DNA of 64,000 nucleotides from Enterobacter sp. Bisph1 (GCF_000814905.1 NZ_JXAG01000046.1:1-64000), one strand, 5' to 3'. Counted from the stretch's first letter, positions 1 through 9,778 are shown. Translations and numbers: made by a program. Notes: a model not told the origin generated them from the sequence alone.

Positions 1-1641
1 CACCTGCCCGCCGATATCAGCCGTGGTCTGCGCGGTCAGCGTCACATCGCCTTTCGCGGTAATAGTGGAGCCGGTGCCGCTAGTCAGCGCGCCGGCCTTG
101 ACGTTCAGGGAATCGTCTGCGGCAAGGGTGCCGCTGTTCTGTACCCCATCGCCGGAGGCAGCAAGCGTCTGCCCCTGCAGTGTGCCACTGTTATTCAGCG
201 TCGAGGTGGTGGCGATGAGACTGCCTTTTGCCGCTACCGTCCCCTGGTTATCCAGTTGGGTGGCCGTAAGCCGGGTATCGCCTTCAGAGAGCAGCGAACC
301 GCTGTTGTGCAGCACATCGCCGGTCACGCCCAGCGACTGGCCCTGTAATGTTCCGCTGTTGTTCAGCGTGGTTGTCGTGGCGGTCAGGCTGCCTTTCGCC
401 GCCACCGTGCCCTTGTTATCAATCTGGTCAGCGCTGATCTGCGTGCCGCCACCAGTGATCAGTTGCCCCTGATGAGTGACGGTCTGTGCCGTCAGTACCG
501 CACTGCCTGCTGCATTGGACCGGGTGTTGGCATCGCTGGTCAGCTGTTTCCCGTTAAGCGCCATGTCGCCGCCGCTGGTGAGTGAGCTGTTCGCCAGCGA
601 GGTATTGCCGTTGCTGCTGAGCGTCAGTTTTCCGTCCGCAGCCAGCGTGGCGTTATTCAGCGCCACATCCTGCGCGCTGTTTACTGCGATATCACCCCCC
701 GCTTTATGGCTGCCGGTCAGCGTCACGCCGTCGCCCTTCGCCGTCAACGACCCGCTGGCGACACTTTCCCGAACGGTCATTTTTCCGTTCGCGTCCAGGG
801 TGATATCGCCCTGCCGCGCGGCCAGGTTGCCGAGGTTCACCCCCACGCCTTTTTCCGTGGAGACCAGGTGAATACGGTTGGCATACATCCCGCCGAGCGC
901 CCCGGTATCAACTGCCACCACAGGTGCCGCACCTTCGCCGGCAATCGCCGTTGCTTTGCCGCTGGCATCCACCCGGTTGGCACCGGTGGTGACGGTTAAA
1001 TCTTTCGCATGAATAGCGGCATTGACTTCGGTGGCGCGGGAAATCAGCGACAGTGCGTCGCTGCCGCTGGCATTCAGCCCCTGGCCTTCGACGGTAATGG
1101 TGCCTTTTGTCACTTCGAGTGATGAGAGGTTGCCCGCGGCATCAAACTGCGGTTTGCCGGTGGTCAGCGTCGCGTTCGGCGTATTGATAAACCCGCAGCC
1201 GTTACAGGTGATGCCATACGGGTTGGCGACCATTACGTTCGCGGCTTTACCCGCCACTTCGGTATAGCCCTGCAACTGCGAGCGGCTGCCGCCCGTCACT
1301 TCGTTGATAATGCCCTTCGCTTCCTGCCCGGCACGCAGGTTGGGGTTGTTCTGAATAAGCCCGCCGAGCTGGGTCTGCGTCAGTTGCCCGGTGGCGTTGT
1401 TAAGAATGAGCCCCTGCTGGCCGACGTTGTACTCGTTAAACTGGTTGTGCGAGATGCCCGCGCCGTTCGGCGCGGCGATATTGACCACCGGCACGCCGTT
1501 ACCGGCTTTGTCCATGGTGGTCGGGCCTGTCGGCGTAATGGCGGCGGCAAAGGAAGGTGCGACGGGTTGCCACACCAGCAGACCGATAATCAGCCAGCTG
1601 AGTGCGCGCTGCGTGAAACGAACCGGTTTATCGGTATTCAT
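1..1641 (-). CDS. Two-partner secretion exoprotein TpsA (filamentous haemagglutinin/CdiA-like), 3' end outside window
   Basis: This open frame begins with ATG at 1641 and runs without a stop to base 1, giving the first 547 residues. It starts with a long signal peptide (MNTDKPVRFTQRALSWLIIG, then a hydrophobic stretch ending PSFA). A TPS secretion domain follows (residues about 40-180), with NGAGISHNQFNEYNV, ANPYGITCNGCGFINT and GLNASGSD. After that come filamentous beta-helix repeats such as LNNSGTLQGQ and LDNQGTVAAKG. Family knowledge: such proteins cross the outer membrane through a TpsB barrel and act as adhesins, haemolysins or contact-dependent inhibition toxins. The exporter gene lies 12 bases upstream, the usual B-A order. 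The C-terminal part that would separate an adhesin from a CdiA toxin is missing, so I do not name it cdiA or fhaB. Confidence 0.93.
   Translation of the reverse strand, partial: MNTDKPVRFTQRALSWLIIGLLVWQPVAPSFAAAITPTGPTTMDKAGNGVPVVNIAAPNGAGISHNQFNEYNVGQQGLILNNATGQLTQTQLGGLIQNNPNLRAGQEAKGIINEVTGGSRSQLQGYTEVAGKAANVMVANPYGITCNGCGFINTPNATLTTGKPQFDAAGNLSSLEVTKGTITVEGQGLNASGSDALSLISRATEVNAAIHAKDLTVTTGANRVDASGKATAIAGEGAAPVVAVDTGALGGMYANRIHLVSTEKGVGVNLGNLAARQGDITLDANGKMTVRESVASGSLTAKGDGVTLTGSHKAGGDIAVNSAQDVALNNATLAADGKLTLSSNGNTSLANSSLTSGGDMALNGKQLTSDANTRSNAAGSAVLTAQTVTHQGQLITGGGTQISADQIDNKGTVAAKGSLTATTTTLNNSGTLQGQSLGVTGDVLHNSGSLLSEGDTRLTATQLDNQGTVAAKGSLIATTSTLNNSGTLQGQTLAASGDGVQNSGTLAADDSLNVKAGALTSGTGSTITAKGDVTLTAQTTADIGGQV
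171..423 (-). repeat. 168-bp tandem repeat inside tpsA
   Basis: Two copies of a coding segment lie 168 bp (56 codons) apart, at about 171-255 and 339-423. Each encodes DN(Q/K)GTVAAKGSL followed by ATT(S/T)TLNNSGTLQGQ. They are part of the filamentous stalk and the kind of repeat that can change copy number by recombination. Confidence 0.7.
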
Positions 1642-1653
1642 TCTTTTCTTCCT

Positions 1654-3309
1654 TTAAAAAATGACAGCCATGCGCCAGTTAACAGTGAGATGATCGGGGC
1701 CAAGCCAGTCCGGGTAATGCAGCGGCGTACCGACAGAAACCTGGCTGGCAAACCAGCGTCCGCTGCTGCTCAGCCCTGCCGCCGCGCCCCATAGCGTGCC
1801 CGCAGCCTGGTTATCGAGAGGGTCTTTTTCCAGCCAGCCGCCATCGAGCGCTGCCGTGGCGCTGATTTGCCCGAGCACCGGTAGCGTGAAGAGGGCATAA
1901 CTGAGTTCATTGCGCCAGTAACCGCCGTTGTCGCCGGAGATATACTGTTCTTTAAAACCGCGCACCGAGCTTTCACCGCCGAGCGTCAGGCGCTCGCTAC
2001 CGTAGAGCCGGTCCGGCGACCACTGGCCATAGAGGCTGGTGAGCCATAACAGATCGTTAGTGACCGGGCGCTGAAAGCTGGCGCTGAGGCTCCATTTGCG
2101 AAACTGCGCACGCGGCACGTCGCCGGTTTTATCTTCGTCGGTCTCGCCGTTGAACCACGGCATACCGTGGCTCCAGGTCGGGTTAAAGGTCGCCACGCCG
2201 CCCAACATTTTTTGCGTGTGGTTAATACCAAGTTGCAGGCTGGAGAGATTGCGCGTGCTGCTGGTAAGCGGTGCGTCGTTGAGCCAGTTGCGCGATGAGC
2301 GCTGCGTGATGCCGCCGCTGAGCGCGGTTTTGATATCGCCGTTGCGGAACACCACGCGTGAAAGATTCAGGCGGTGGGTTTTTGTGTCGCCGGTGGAAAT
2401 CCACGGGAAACCCCGATTCAGAATGGTGGTGCGGTAGTTACTCCAGGCGTAGCTGTAGTCCAGCAGGTTATAACCCAGCGGCAGGCTTACCCCGGTCTGA
2501 AAGGTTTGTGCGTCGTAACCGGTGGCGAAATCACTGCTGCGCCCGCCGCTGACAAACCATTTATCCGCCAGACCCAGCAGATTATTGCCGCTCAGCGAGC
2601 CGTTTAATTGATCTTCGCCGGTGCTTTTCTGCCCGCTGTTATCCAGCGACACGCTGGCACTTAACGGAAATTCTGGCGTGGCGGTTAAATTGACAATCGA
2701 ATAACCGGGCTCAGTATCCGGGACGATTTCTATCTGAACGGGATTATTGCGCAGGCGGTTAATCTGCTCCATGCCCTGTTCGATATCCCGCAGATTGAGC
2801 ACCTTTCCTTTCAGCCGAGGAAAGACCATGTTCAGCATATTTGGCGATTCACCGTTCAGGCGGATATCACGTAATTTTCCTTCCATTACTACAATACGTA
2901 ATTCGCCCTGTGATAAGTCTTGCTCGGTAAGAAAGGCGCGGCTGGTAATATATCCCCGGCTGATATACCAGTCAGATATTGCGGTAGTGAGTTCGGTGAT
3001 GTCCGCCATATTCAGGCAGCGATCCTGCCAGGGCGAGATCAGTTTTTGCTGCACTTTTGCACTGATTAGCGTCACGCCGGAAAGCATAATGGCGTGGATA
3101 GTAAAACAGGGGCCGCCGCTCTGCGAAGCAGGCGTGCTCTGGCCTGCGCGCGGCAGGGGCGTGCTGCGCTCCAGTTCATCGCGCTGCTGCTGGTTCTGGC
3201 GTAACAGTTGTTCCTGCTGCTGACGGACGGCATCACGATCCGCCGGAGATAATGGCGCAGCCTGCAATGTCGCCGTCACAAATAATAACAATACCGCTAA
3301 ATAGCGCAT
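1654..3309 (-). CDS. TpsB outer-membrane exporter (ShlB/FhaC/HecB family)
   Basis: This is a 551-residue Omp85-type transporter for the neighbouring TpsA. I start it at the ATG at 3309 (MRYLAVLLLFVTATLQA, a clean signal peptide) rather than 39 bases further upstream, where the extra residues would spoil the signal. A Gln/Arg-rich helix (RQQQEQLLRQNQQQRDELE) follows, as in FhaC helix H1. Then come POTRA domains (CFTIHAIMLSGVTL; GYITSRAFLTEQDLSQGELR) and a C-terminal 16-strand barrel. The barrel contains the ERLTLGGESSVRGF segment, which matches the conserved loop-6 VRG(F/Y) motif, and the chain ends in aromatic Phe. The length is normal for the family. The gene is probably co-transcribed with tpsA. 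Confidence 0.93.
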   Translation of the reverse strand: MRYLAVLLLFVTATLQAAPLSPADRDAVRQQQEQLLRQNQQQRDELERSTPLPRAGQSTPASQSGGPCFTIHAIMLSGVTLISAKVQQKLISPWQDRCLNMADITELTTAISDWYISRGYITSRAFLTEQDLSQGELRIVVMEGKLRDIRLNGESPNMLNMVFPRLKGKVLNLRDIEQGMEQINRLRNNPVQIEIVPDTEPGYSIVNLTATPEFPLSASVSLDNSGQKSTGEDQLNGSLSGNNLLGLADKWFVSGGRSSDFATGYDAQTFQTGVSLPLGYNLLDYSYAWSNYRTTILNRGFPWISTGDTKTHRLNLSRVVFRNGDIKTALSGGITQRSSRNWLNDAPLTSSTRNLSSLQLGINHTQKMLGGVATFNPTWSHGMPWFNGETDEDKTGDVPRAQFRKWSLSASFQRPVTNDLLWLTSLYGQWSPDRLYGSERLTLGGESSVRGFKEQYISGDNGGYWRNELSYALFTLPVLGQISATAALDGGWLEKDPLDNQAAGTLWGAAAGLSSSGRWFASQVSVGTPLHYPDWLGPDHLTVNWRMAVIF

Positions 3310-3348
3310 GTTTACCCATCTCTGAACAATGCAAACGTCACCCAGCAC

Positions 3349-3776
3349 TAATAATTTTGCTTAGGTAAATGGTAATGAGGATTTTTAAGTATTTTCCTAT
3401 GGGATTAAGGTAAAAACAATAATTATGCTGCAAATAGATAATTGCCATTAAAATTTAACTTTAGTTTTGGATATATCCCAAATTAATTATTTCGTACGGG
3501 TAAAATCCTCAGAAAGCCGCAAAAATAAAAAACATCAGGTACTGCACACTCTTATTCACGACCTCTGGTTATTATTCATTTCGCAATCATTCAATTAAAC
3601 CCGTTGTTATTTAATTTGATGGACGTCATATTTAAACCTTAATACAAACTTATTATTTAGCGTTCGGATAGTCGCTCGCTAATGGCGCGAGGCGGTAAAT
3701 ATTCCTTGCCCGGTCTTCATGCCGATGGACATGCGTGAAAGGAGGATTAGCAGAGAAACGGTGTGCGGAGAGGTGC
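3349..3776. promoter_or_regulatory. AT-rich intergenic region, likely tpsBA promoter
   Basis: About 430 bases contain no credible gene between tpsB and the ter operon terminator. The part next to tpsB is strongly AT-rich. The tpsBA promoter should be here, but I cannot pick a -10/-35 pair with confidence. Confidence 0.4.
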
Positions 3777-3813
3777 AAAAAAATACCCCACCCGCGTGAC
3801 GCGGGCAGGGTAT
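3777..3813 (-). terminator. Rho-independent terminator of the ter operon
   Basis: Read on the minus strand, a GC-rich hairpin (outer ATACCC/GGGTAT, inner CCCGCG/CGCGGG, loop TGA) is followed by seven T residues. It lies 32 bases past the terE stop codon. Confidence 0.85.
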
Positions 3814-3844
3814 CGGTGGCTATCTTAAATAAAGTAAGGACTTA

Positions 3845-4420
3845 TTAAAGAGTAACACCGTGCTGGATCGCCAGCGCGGACAGCCCACCGGCAAAACCCT
3901 GGCCTACCGCTTTAAACTTCCATTCTGTGCCGTGGCGATACAGCTCACCAAACACCATTGCGGTTTCCGTCGACGCGTCTTCGGAGAGATCGAAGCGCGC
4001 AATCTCGGTGCCGTTGTCGTAATTGAAAACGCGCATATAGCTGTTGCTCACCATACCGAAGTTTTGTTTACGCTCTTCTGCTTCATAAATGGTAACGGCG
4101 AATACCAGCTTTTTGATATCGGCGGAGATATTCGCCAGCTGGATTTTGACCTGTTCGTCATCGCCATCCCCTTCACCGGTACGGTTATCGCCCTGATGCT
4201 CGACCGCGCCATCAGGGCTGGTTTTATTGTTAAAGAAAATAAAATGCGCGTCAGAGAGCACTTTTCCATCTTCGCCCACGGCAAAAACGGATGCGTCCAG
4301 GTCGAATGCCTGACCATCGGTAACGCGTGCATCCCAGCCCAGGCCAACCATGGCAATATTCATGGTTGGCGCTTCTTTGGTTAACGATACGTTACCGCCT
4401 TTTACAAGAGAAACTGCCAT
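3845..4420 (-). CDS. terE: Tellurite resistance TerD-family protein TerE
   Basis: This 191-residue TerD-domain protein is nearly identical in pattern to enterobacterial TerE. The start at 4420 ([17 protein letters not shown]) has GGAG six bases upstream; a longer frame starting at 4432 lacks that support. The acidic motif [12 protein letters not shown] (residues 78-89) is the calcium-binding signature of TerD domains, and the C-terminal half has the [19 protein letters not shown] segment. Family knowledge: TerD proteins are cytosolic, associate with the membrane Ter complex and underlie tellurite, colicin and phage resistance phenotypes. It is the last gene of terZABCDE, immediately before the terminator. 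Confidence 0.96.
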   Translation of the reverse strand: MAVSLVKGGNVSLTKEAPTMNIAMVGLGWDARVTDGQAFDLDASVFAVGEDGKVLSDAHFIFFNNKTSPDGAVEHQGDNRTGEGDGDDEQVKIQLANISADIKKLVFAVTIYEAEERKQNFGMVSNSYMRVFNYDNGTEIARFDLSEDASTETAMVFGELYRHGTEWKFKAVGQGFAGGLSALAIQHGVTL

Positions 4421-4487
4421 TTTTAGCTCCATCTAACCGTTGAATTTGAGCTGCGGGCACAGCCCAACATTAAAATGCAACGCCCTG

Positions 4488-5066
4488 TCAGGAGGCGTTA
4501 ATACCGTACTGCGCACAGACGGATCCGAGGCCACCGGCATAGCCCTGGCCTACGGCGCGGAATTTCCACTCGGCGTTGTGGCGATAGAGTTCACCGAACA
4601 GCATTGCGGTTTCAGTAGACGCATCTTCCGACAGGTCATAGCGCGCCACTTCGTTCCTGGTATCGTCGTTGACCAGACGAATAAACGCGCCTGCGACCTG
4701 ACCAAAACTTTGACGACGCGCCAGCGCATCATGGATGGTGACCACGAAGATGATTTTGTCGACGTCCGCCGGCACCGCATCGAGTTTGATTTTCAGGGAT
4801 TCATCATCACCGTCGCCTTCACCGGTACGGTTATCGCCCGTATGGGTGACCGAGCCTTCAGCGGAAGTGAGGTTGTTATAAAAAATAAAATCCGCATCGC
4901 CGCGTACCTTACCGTTGGCGGCCAGCAAAAATGCGGAAGCGTCGAGGTCGAAATCCTGACCGTCGGTAGAACGCGCATCCCAGCCCAGACCAACCAGGAC
5001 ATTTTTCATTGACGGGTCGGCTTTGCTTAGCGAGACGTTGCCGCCTTTAGAGAGAGAAACACTCAT
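4488..5066 (-). CDS. terD: Tellurite resistance protein TerD
   Basis: This is a 192-residue TerD protein, the standard length. It begins [15 protein letters not shown] and carries [12 protein letters not shown] at residues 78-89, the paired acidic residues that bind calcium in this family. It closely parallels TerE and is presumably an ancient duplicate. A strong purine-rich ribosome site precedes the start (AGAGGTG on the minus strand, a few bases before ATG). It lies 49 bases after terC and 67 bases before terE in the same operon. Confidence 0.97.
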   Translation of the reverse strand: MSVSLSKGGNVSLSKADPSMKNVLVGLGWDARSTDGQDFDLDASAFLLAANGKVRGDADFIFYNNLTSAEGSVTHTGDNRTGEGDGDDESLKIKLDAVPADVDKIIFVVTIHDALARRQSFGQVAGAFIRLVNDDTRNEVARYDLSEDASTETAMLFGELYRHNAEWKFRAVGQGYAGGLGSVCAQYGINAS

Positions 5067-5114
5067 AAATCACCTCTTCGAGAAGTAAGGGGTTTGGGTT
5101 TAATAATCGGGAGA

Positions 5115-6152
5115 TTAATTCTGCTTTTTGTCTTCTGAGTTATCGGGGAATATCACGCTGGCAACGATGCCCAACGCCAGCACGCCCAGCACCACATACA
5201 GGCTGGTGGTCGCGGCGATACCGTAACCGTGATGCCAGATATGATCCGTCGCGTTTAGCCCGAGTTTGATGGCGATAAAGAACAACAGCGCAATCACGGC
5301 TTTTTCCAGATGAACGAGATACTGCTTCAGCGCTTCCAGAACGAAATAGAGCGTACGCAGGCCGAGGATGGCAAACATCATGGCGCTATAGACGATCAGC
5401 GGTTCGCGGCTGACGGCAATAATGGCGGGTACGGAGTCGAAGGCGAACATCACGTCGGAAAGCTCAACCACCGCAACGCAGAGGAAAAGCGGTGTGGCAT
5501 ACAGCGCCGCTTTCTTTCCGCGGCCAATGGTCACGTCGCTGTTCTCGGGTTTCGCCAGCTCCGCATCTACTTCTTTTTGTGTCAGCAGGAAATCGTGACC
5601 TTTAAGTTTCGGCCAGATGGGAAAAAAGCGTTTCACCATGCGGTACGCCAGGTGTTGGGAATAGTCCTCAAGCTCATCACCGTCATCGCCACTTTTCAGC
5701 ATCATCACCGCGGTCCAGGCGACAATCAGGGCAAAAACGATTTCCACATACGGCCCGAGGCTCAACAGGCTGGTCCCGATAGCGACAAAGATCCCCCTGA
5801 AAAAGATGGCACCGATAATGCCCCAGTACAGCACCCGGTGACGGTAGCGATCCGGTACTGAAAACCATGAGAAAATAGCCATCATCACGAACAGGTTATC
5901 GACGGACAGCACTTTCTCAAGCGCGTAGCCGGTAATAAACAGGCTGGCGACTTCTTCGCCATGGTGCATATAGAGGAAACCGGCAAACGCCATCGCCACT
6001 ACAACCCAAAAGACGGACCACAGCGCGGCGCTTTTCAAAGCGATAGGCCGATCGCTGCGGTGCATAAATAAGTCAATGCAGATGGCACCGACCGACAGCG
6101 CAACAAAAACGAGGACTGTTTCAGTCGGAAAACCGATGGATGTTGAAACCAT
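5115..6152 (-). CDS. terC: Integral membrane protein TerC
   Basis: This 345-residue polytopic membrane protein has about nine hydrophobic helices. Two acidic intramembrane motifs typical of TerC are present: EKVLSVDNLFV near residue 80 and VVELSDVMFAFDSVPAI near 225. A cytoplasmic charged loop (KSGDDGDELEDYSQHL) lies in the middle. TerC is the core membrane component of the Ter system; members of the wider family export manganese or calcium, so ion transport is likely. It is essential for tellurite resistance in known ter operons. It sits between terB and terD with short gaps. Confidence 0.96.
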   Translation of the reverse strand: MVSTSIGFPTETVLVFVALSVGAICIDLFMHRSDRPIALKSAALWSVFWVVVAMAFAGFLYMHHGEEVASLFITGYALEKVLSVDNLFVMMAIFSWFSVPDRYRHRVLYWGIIGAIFFRGIFVAIGTSLLSLGPYVEIVFALIVAWTAVMMLKSGDDGDELEDYSQHLAYRMVKRFFPIWPKLKGHDFLLTQKEVDAELAKPENSDVTIGRGKKAALYATPLFLCVAVVELSDVMFAFDSVPAIIAVSREPLIVYSAMMFAILGLRTLYFVLEALKQYLVHLEKAVIALLFFIAIKLGLNATDHIWHHGYGIAATTSLYVVLGVLALGIVASVIFPDNSEDKKQN

Positions 6153-6173
6153 AGCGTACCTTCAGGAATATCA

Positions 6174-6629
6174 TTAGAGGGCGAATTCGGCCGGTTCAAA
6201 GCCCAGTGAAAGGGCAATTTCACGCGCGGCATGTTGCTCATCGGCATCAAAATCACCGTCGCTTTTCGCCACGGCGATACCGACGCGCAGCGCCAGTTGG
6301 GCGGCTTCAGGCTGATCTTTTAACGCCAGGATGTATTTCATCGCTTCGCCTTTGCCAATCTCGACGTCGAATTCGAAGCTCGCCACCAGCTTGTTGAAAA
6401 ATTCGATTACCTCGCTGGTATCGAACACTTTCAGCTCTTCAGAGGCGCGCAGGAAGCTCATCATTTTTTGCTTCTCCTCCGCACTGACGCCATCGCTGGA
6501 AACCGCAATGCGAACGCATACGGCCACCGTGCCCTGCATAAATTTTTTGTTTTTGAAACGCCCGACCTGGCGGGTCAGTTCTTCGCGGCCAGAATTCAGC
6601 GCGCCTTTCACTTTGTTGAAAAAGCTCAT
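6174..6629 (-). CDS. terB: Tellurite resistance protein TerB
   Basis: This is a 151-residue all-helical TerB protein. I start it at 6629 (MSFFNKVKGALNSG), which gives the normal family length; a longer frame overlaps the end of terA and is not needed. The two-fold repeat of acidic helices is visible: RIAVSSDGVSAEEKQKM and GIAVAKSDGDFDADEQHAA, both with Asp/Glu clusters that bind metal. Known TerB associates with TerC at the inner membrane and with TerD-type proteins. Confidence 0.96.
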   Translation of the reverse strand: MSFFNKVKGALNSGREELTRQVGRFKNKKFMQGTVAVCVRIAVSSDGVSAEEKQKMMSFLRASEELKVFDTSEVIEFFNKLVASFEFDVEIGKGEAMKYILALKDQPEAAQLALRVGIAVAKSDGDFDADEQHAAREIALSLGFEPAEFAL

Positions 6630-6651
6630 CTTTACGTCCTTACCAGGATTG

Positions 6652-7818
6652 TTATTTTGAACCGGCGCTCCAGCGGAATCCCCAGCCAAACGCCCGGTCC
6701 AGTTCAGCCTGGCCTTTGAAATACTGGTTAATGCGCTCAACCTTGATGGTGCCGTTTTCATTCACCAGCCGGGCCACAGCACACAGCGTGCGGCGGTTTT
6801 CACCCTCAGTGAGACAGGTTTCAATCGGCGGCTGATCCGGGATGTGAACGGTGACGACGCCATTGGTCTTATCCCAGCTCGCCACACCTTCGTAGATAAA
6901 GGCGTAGATCAGCACTTCATGGATCCGTTGCCATTCGCGGCCGTTGATATGCAGCCATTCACCCTTCGAAACATCGCCGGTGCGATCGTCGCCCTGCAGC
7001 TGAACGTAGGGCTTATCGCGGTAATTCCCAAAGGCGTTACCCAGCGCCTGAATGACCGTTTTATAGCCGTCCTGCAATTTCACAAACGCGCCCAGATCCA
7101 GATCGATCCCTTTCTGGCCAAACATGCCGAACAGACCAGCGTTACCTGAACCGCGCTGCCAGTTAAGGTTGATGCGGATCTCACCGAAGTTATCCCGCTT
7201 GATCAGGCTGATGGCGGGCTTCTCTTTGGTCAGGGAAACTTTGCTGAGGTTGATTTTTGTTGCGGCGACCGGCGGCGTAACCACCGGTGGGACGGCGGCT
7301 GGCGGCGCGACGGGAGCAGGTTCGTCGGCGATATTCACGCCGAAATGCTCCGCCAGCGGCTTAAGGCCCCCATTGAAACCCTGGGCGATAAAGCGGAATT
7401 TCCACTCCTGATTGCGGCGATAAAACTCGCCGAGGATCAGCGCAGCCTCCTGACGCCCTGAGAGATCAACCAGGCCGCTGACCAGGCTTGTCGCCCCCTG
7501 CTCCACCTCAATGGATAAGTTACGCAGCGCGGAAACGGTCTGGCCGCCGTCGCAGGTCACGGTAAAAGCCACTTTTTGCACATCGGTGTTCAACTGATTG
7601 AGACAGACCGTAAAGGTGGAGAACTGCCCTTCGCTGGCGAGGCTAATTGAGCCGTCATCGTTACGCGGCTGGCCGTAAAAGACCATATCGGCGTCACCCT
7701 GTACTTTCCCGTCGGCGAAAAGGCGGAATGCGGCAGCATCAACCGCGCCGCCGGAAGTGACACGCACGCGAAGCTGCTGGGCTGGAACGGAGGCGTTTCC
7801 TCCCGGTGCCAGGTTCAT
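6652..7818 (-). CDS. terA: Tellurite resistance protein TerA
   Basis: This 388-residue protein has two TerD-like halves joined by a Pro/Ala/Val-rich linker (PVAPPAAVPPVVTPPVAA, near residues 165-185). The acidic calcium motif seen in TerZ, TerD and TerE is degenerate here: the C-terminal half has DDRTGDVSKGEW and the N-terminal half has no equivalent. This is normal for TerA and suggests a structural or adaptor role. The gene overlaps terZ by four bases (ATGA), which indicates translational coupling. Confidence 0.95.
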   Translation of the reverse strand: MNLAPGGNASVPAQQLRVRVTSGGAVDAAAFRLFADGKVQGDADMVFYGQPRNDDGSISLASEGQFSTFTVCLNQLNTDVQKVAFTVTCDGGQTVSALRNLSIEVEQGATSLVSGLVDLSGRQEAALILGEFYRRNQEWKFRFIAQGFNGGLKPLAEHFGVNIADEPAPVAPPAAVPPVVTPPVAATKINLSKVSLTKEKPAISLIKRDNFGEIRINLNWQRGSGNAGLFGMFGQKGIDLDLGAFVKLQDGYKTVIQALGNAFGNYRDKPYVQLQGDDRTGDVSKGEWLHINGREWQRIHEVLIYAFIYEGVASWDKTNGVVTVHIPDQPPIETCLTEGENRRTLCAVARLVNENGTIKVERINQYFKGQAELDRAFGWGFRWSAGSK

Positions 7819-8396
7819 GAGCGTACAACCGTCGCAACGATATCCGCCTGCATATCGTCAATGGTGCGCCCGCGACAGGCGTGACCATGGGCGGTGAAAT
7901 CCCAGTTGCCGCCGTTTCGGCACAGCGAGGCAATCACAATGCCGGTATGGGCACCCTGCTCGGTGAGCTCATAGCGCGCCTGCTCTTTTCCAGACTGATC
8001 GACCACCCGGCAGAAGGCGTTTTTGACATCGTTGAAGCTCTGCCCGCGAAAGCTATTCACGGTGAAAGCGAGATATTCCACCCTGGCGGGCAGACGGGTG
8101 ATATCAACCTTAATGACTTCATCATCACCGTCGCCTTCGCCGGTAAGGTTGTCCCCGCTGTGCATCACTGCGCCGCAGCTTGAATGCAGTTTGCGAAACC
8201 AAATGGTGTCAATTTTATTTCCGCCGCTGTCCATCAATACGCAACCGGCATCGAGATCGATAGAGTTATTGCCGCTCAAGAACCCCATAAGGCCTTTTTT
8301 CTTAATCGGATCCCAGCCGAGGCCAAAATGCAGCTGATTTAATGAAGAGGATTGTTTGCTAAGAGATACCGTCTGGTTTTTACTGAGGGAAACCAT
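7815..8396 (-). CDS. terZ: Tellurium resistance protein TerZ
   Basis: This 193-residue TerD-family protein is the first gene of the ter operon. It begins MVSLSKNQTVSLSK and has the calcium motif [12 protein letters not shown] at residues 82-93. Compared with TerD and TerE it has an extra lysine-rich loop (IKKKGLMGFLSGNNS, residues 31-45), which is typical of TerZ. Its start overlaps nothing upstream, and the operon promoter should lie within 8397-8713. Confidence 0.95.
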   Translation of the reverse strand: MVSLSKNQTVSLSKQSSSLNQLHFGLGWDPIKKKGLMGFLSGNNSIDLDAGCVLMDSGGNKIDTIWFRKLHSSCGAVMHSGDNLTGEGDGDDEVIKVDITRLPARVEYLAFTVNSFRGQSFNDVKNAFCRVVDQSGKEQARYELTEQGAHTGIVIASLCRNGGNWDFTAHGHACRGRTIDDMQADIVATVVRS

Positions 8397-8713
8397 ATTC
8401 AGTCCTTTAAAGGGTAATTAGCGGGGCTATCTGAGGCATTATTTAACGCCGGGAAAGAAAATCATATCATGATGAAGTTCTCTCTTAAGGTAAATTCAAA
8501 CAAGGATATGTTTAGCACAGGAAAACAATTATAAAGTAGTGAAAATAAGGTTTTTAACTGATTGAAAATTTTTGGCTTTTCATCGTTATATATAAAGAAA
8601 AAAATTATGCCCCATTCTTTTTAATAAATGGCATCTTGCTAAACACCCAGGAATTACACCGCATAATTCTTTTCATCTTTACTCTTTTTTAATCCCCCGG
8701 ATAGATATAAAAC
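8397..8713. promoter_or_regulatory. Divergent promoter region, terZ operon / ter-linked biosynthetic operon
   Basis: A 317-base AT-rich gap separates two divergently transcribed operons, so both promoters must be here. No gene fits inside. I cannot identify an operator by eye. Confidence 0.6.
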
Positions 8714-9778
8714 ATGAATAATAATATTTGGCTGATGGAAGGTTTGTCATCACAAAAGCAGATTATTTCGCACATTAAACTATTTTGTGAGCAATTCCAT
8801 TTCCCGGTAACGGTTTTTGCTTCCCATCGAAATAAGCGCCACGAGATCCTTTCTGTTTCTGATTATTGCTTAATAGAGCCAAGAAATTCAGAAAATCGTC
8901 TGCAATTTATCCGCGATAATATTGCGAAGTATGGCATTAACACCCTTCACGCCGGTACCCATCGTAAGTGGTTCGCCGAGAATCGTGCGGCGATCGAGGC
9001 GTGTGGCGTGACGTTAACGACCGGCGCGATGGATGCCAGCAGTCTTAAGCTTGCCGATGATAAAGCCGAATTCGCCGATGTGATGGCACACCACGCGCTC
9101 CCGGTGGTGCCGAGCTGGCGGGTGAATAGCCACGCAGAACTGCAGGCGTTTCTCGCGGCTCCGCCGTTTAATGACAGCCCGGTCTGTGTAAAACCGGTGG
9201 CCGGTATTTATGGCATGGGTTTCTGGCGCTTTGATGAAAACGCCAGCCCAATGGCGCTGTTTAATAACCCTGATAACCGCATCGTCCAGCCGCAGCAATA
9301 TCTTGCCGCCCTGAGCGCCAGTACAACATTTACGCCGCTGGTTGCCATGCCTTATCTGCCCGGCCCGGAATACTCCGTCGATATTCTGGCCGATAACGGG
9401 GAGGTCCTTGCGGCCGTGGGCCGCCGTAAAGAGGGGGCAATGCAGTATCTCGTTAACGAAGGTGAAGCCGTTGAACTGGCCTGTGCCTGCGCGCGCATTA
9501 TGAAAGCGGACGGCCTGGTAAATGTTCAGACGCGAAACGACAACCGGGGAAAGGCGCAACTGCTGGAAATCAATATGCGTCCCTCCGGCGGCATCGGGTA
9601 CATCCTGCACAGCGGTGTCAATTTACCAGGTTTATTTGCCGTAAATCGGCTCGGGCTGATGTCTAAAGAAAAGATCATGGAGCACGCAAAAACCGCCTTT
9701 TATCCGGTGAGCGTAAGAACCGTTACCGACGCGATTATCTGTCCAGAAAGCCTCGCTAACAGACTGAATGAAGGATGA
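8714..9778 (+). CDS. ATP-grasp enzyme of the ter-linked biosynthetic operon
   Basis: This is a 354-residue ATP-grasp ligase. The N-terminal half is a Rossmann-like preATP-grasp region. The ATP-binding loop is VCVKPVAGIYGMGFWRF (near residues 160-175), and the metal-binding end motif is LLEINMRPSGGIGYI (near 285-300). Family knowledge: comparative genomics links this gene and its four downstream partners to ter clusters as a predicted pathway for a nucleoside-like metabolite; the substrate is unknown. The next gene begins at the base after its stop codon. Confidence 0.88.
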   Translation: MNNNIWLMEGLSSQKQIISHIKLFCEQFHFPVTVFASHRNKRHEILSVSDYCLIEPRNSENRLQFIRDNIAKYGINTLHAGTHRKWFAENRAAIEACGVTLTTGAMDASSLKLADDKAEFADVMAHHALPVVPSWRVNSHAELQAFLAAPPFNDSPVCVKPVAGIYGMGFWRFDENASPMALFNNPDNRIVQPQQYLAALSASTTFTPLVAMPYLPGPEYSVDILADNGEVLAAVGRRKEGAMQYLVNEGEAVELACACARIMKADGLVNVQTRNDNRGKAQLLEINMRPSGGIGYILHSGVNLPGLFAVNRLGLMSKEKIMEHAKTAFYPVSVRTVTDAIICPESLANRLNEG

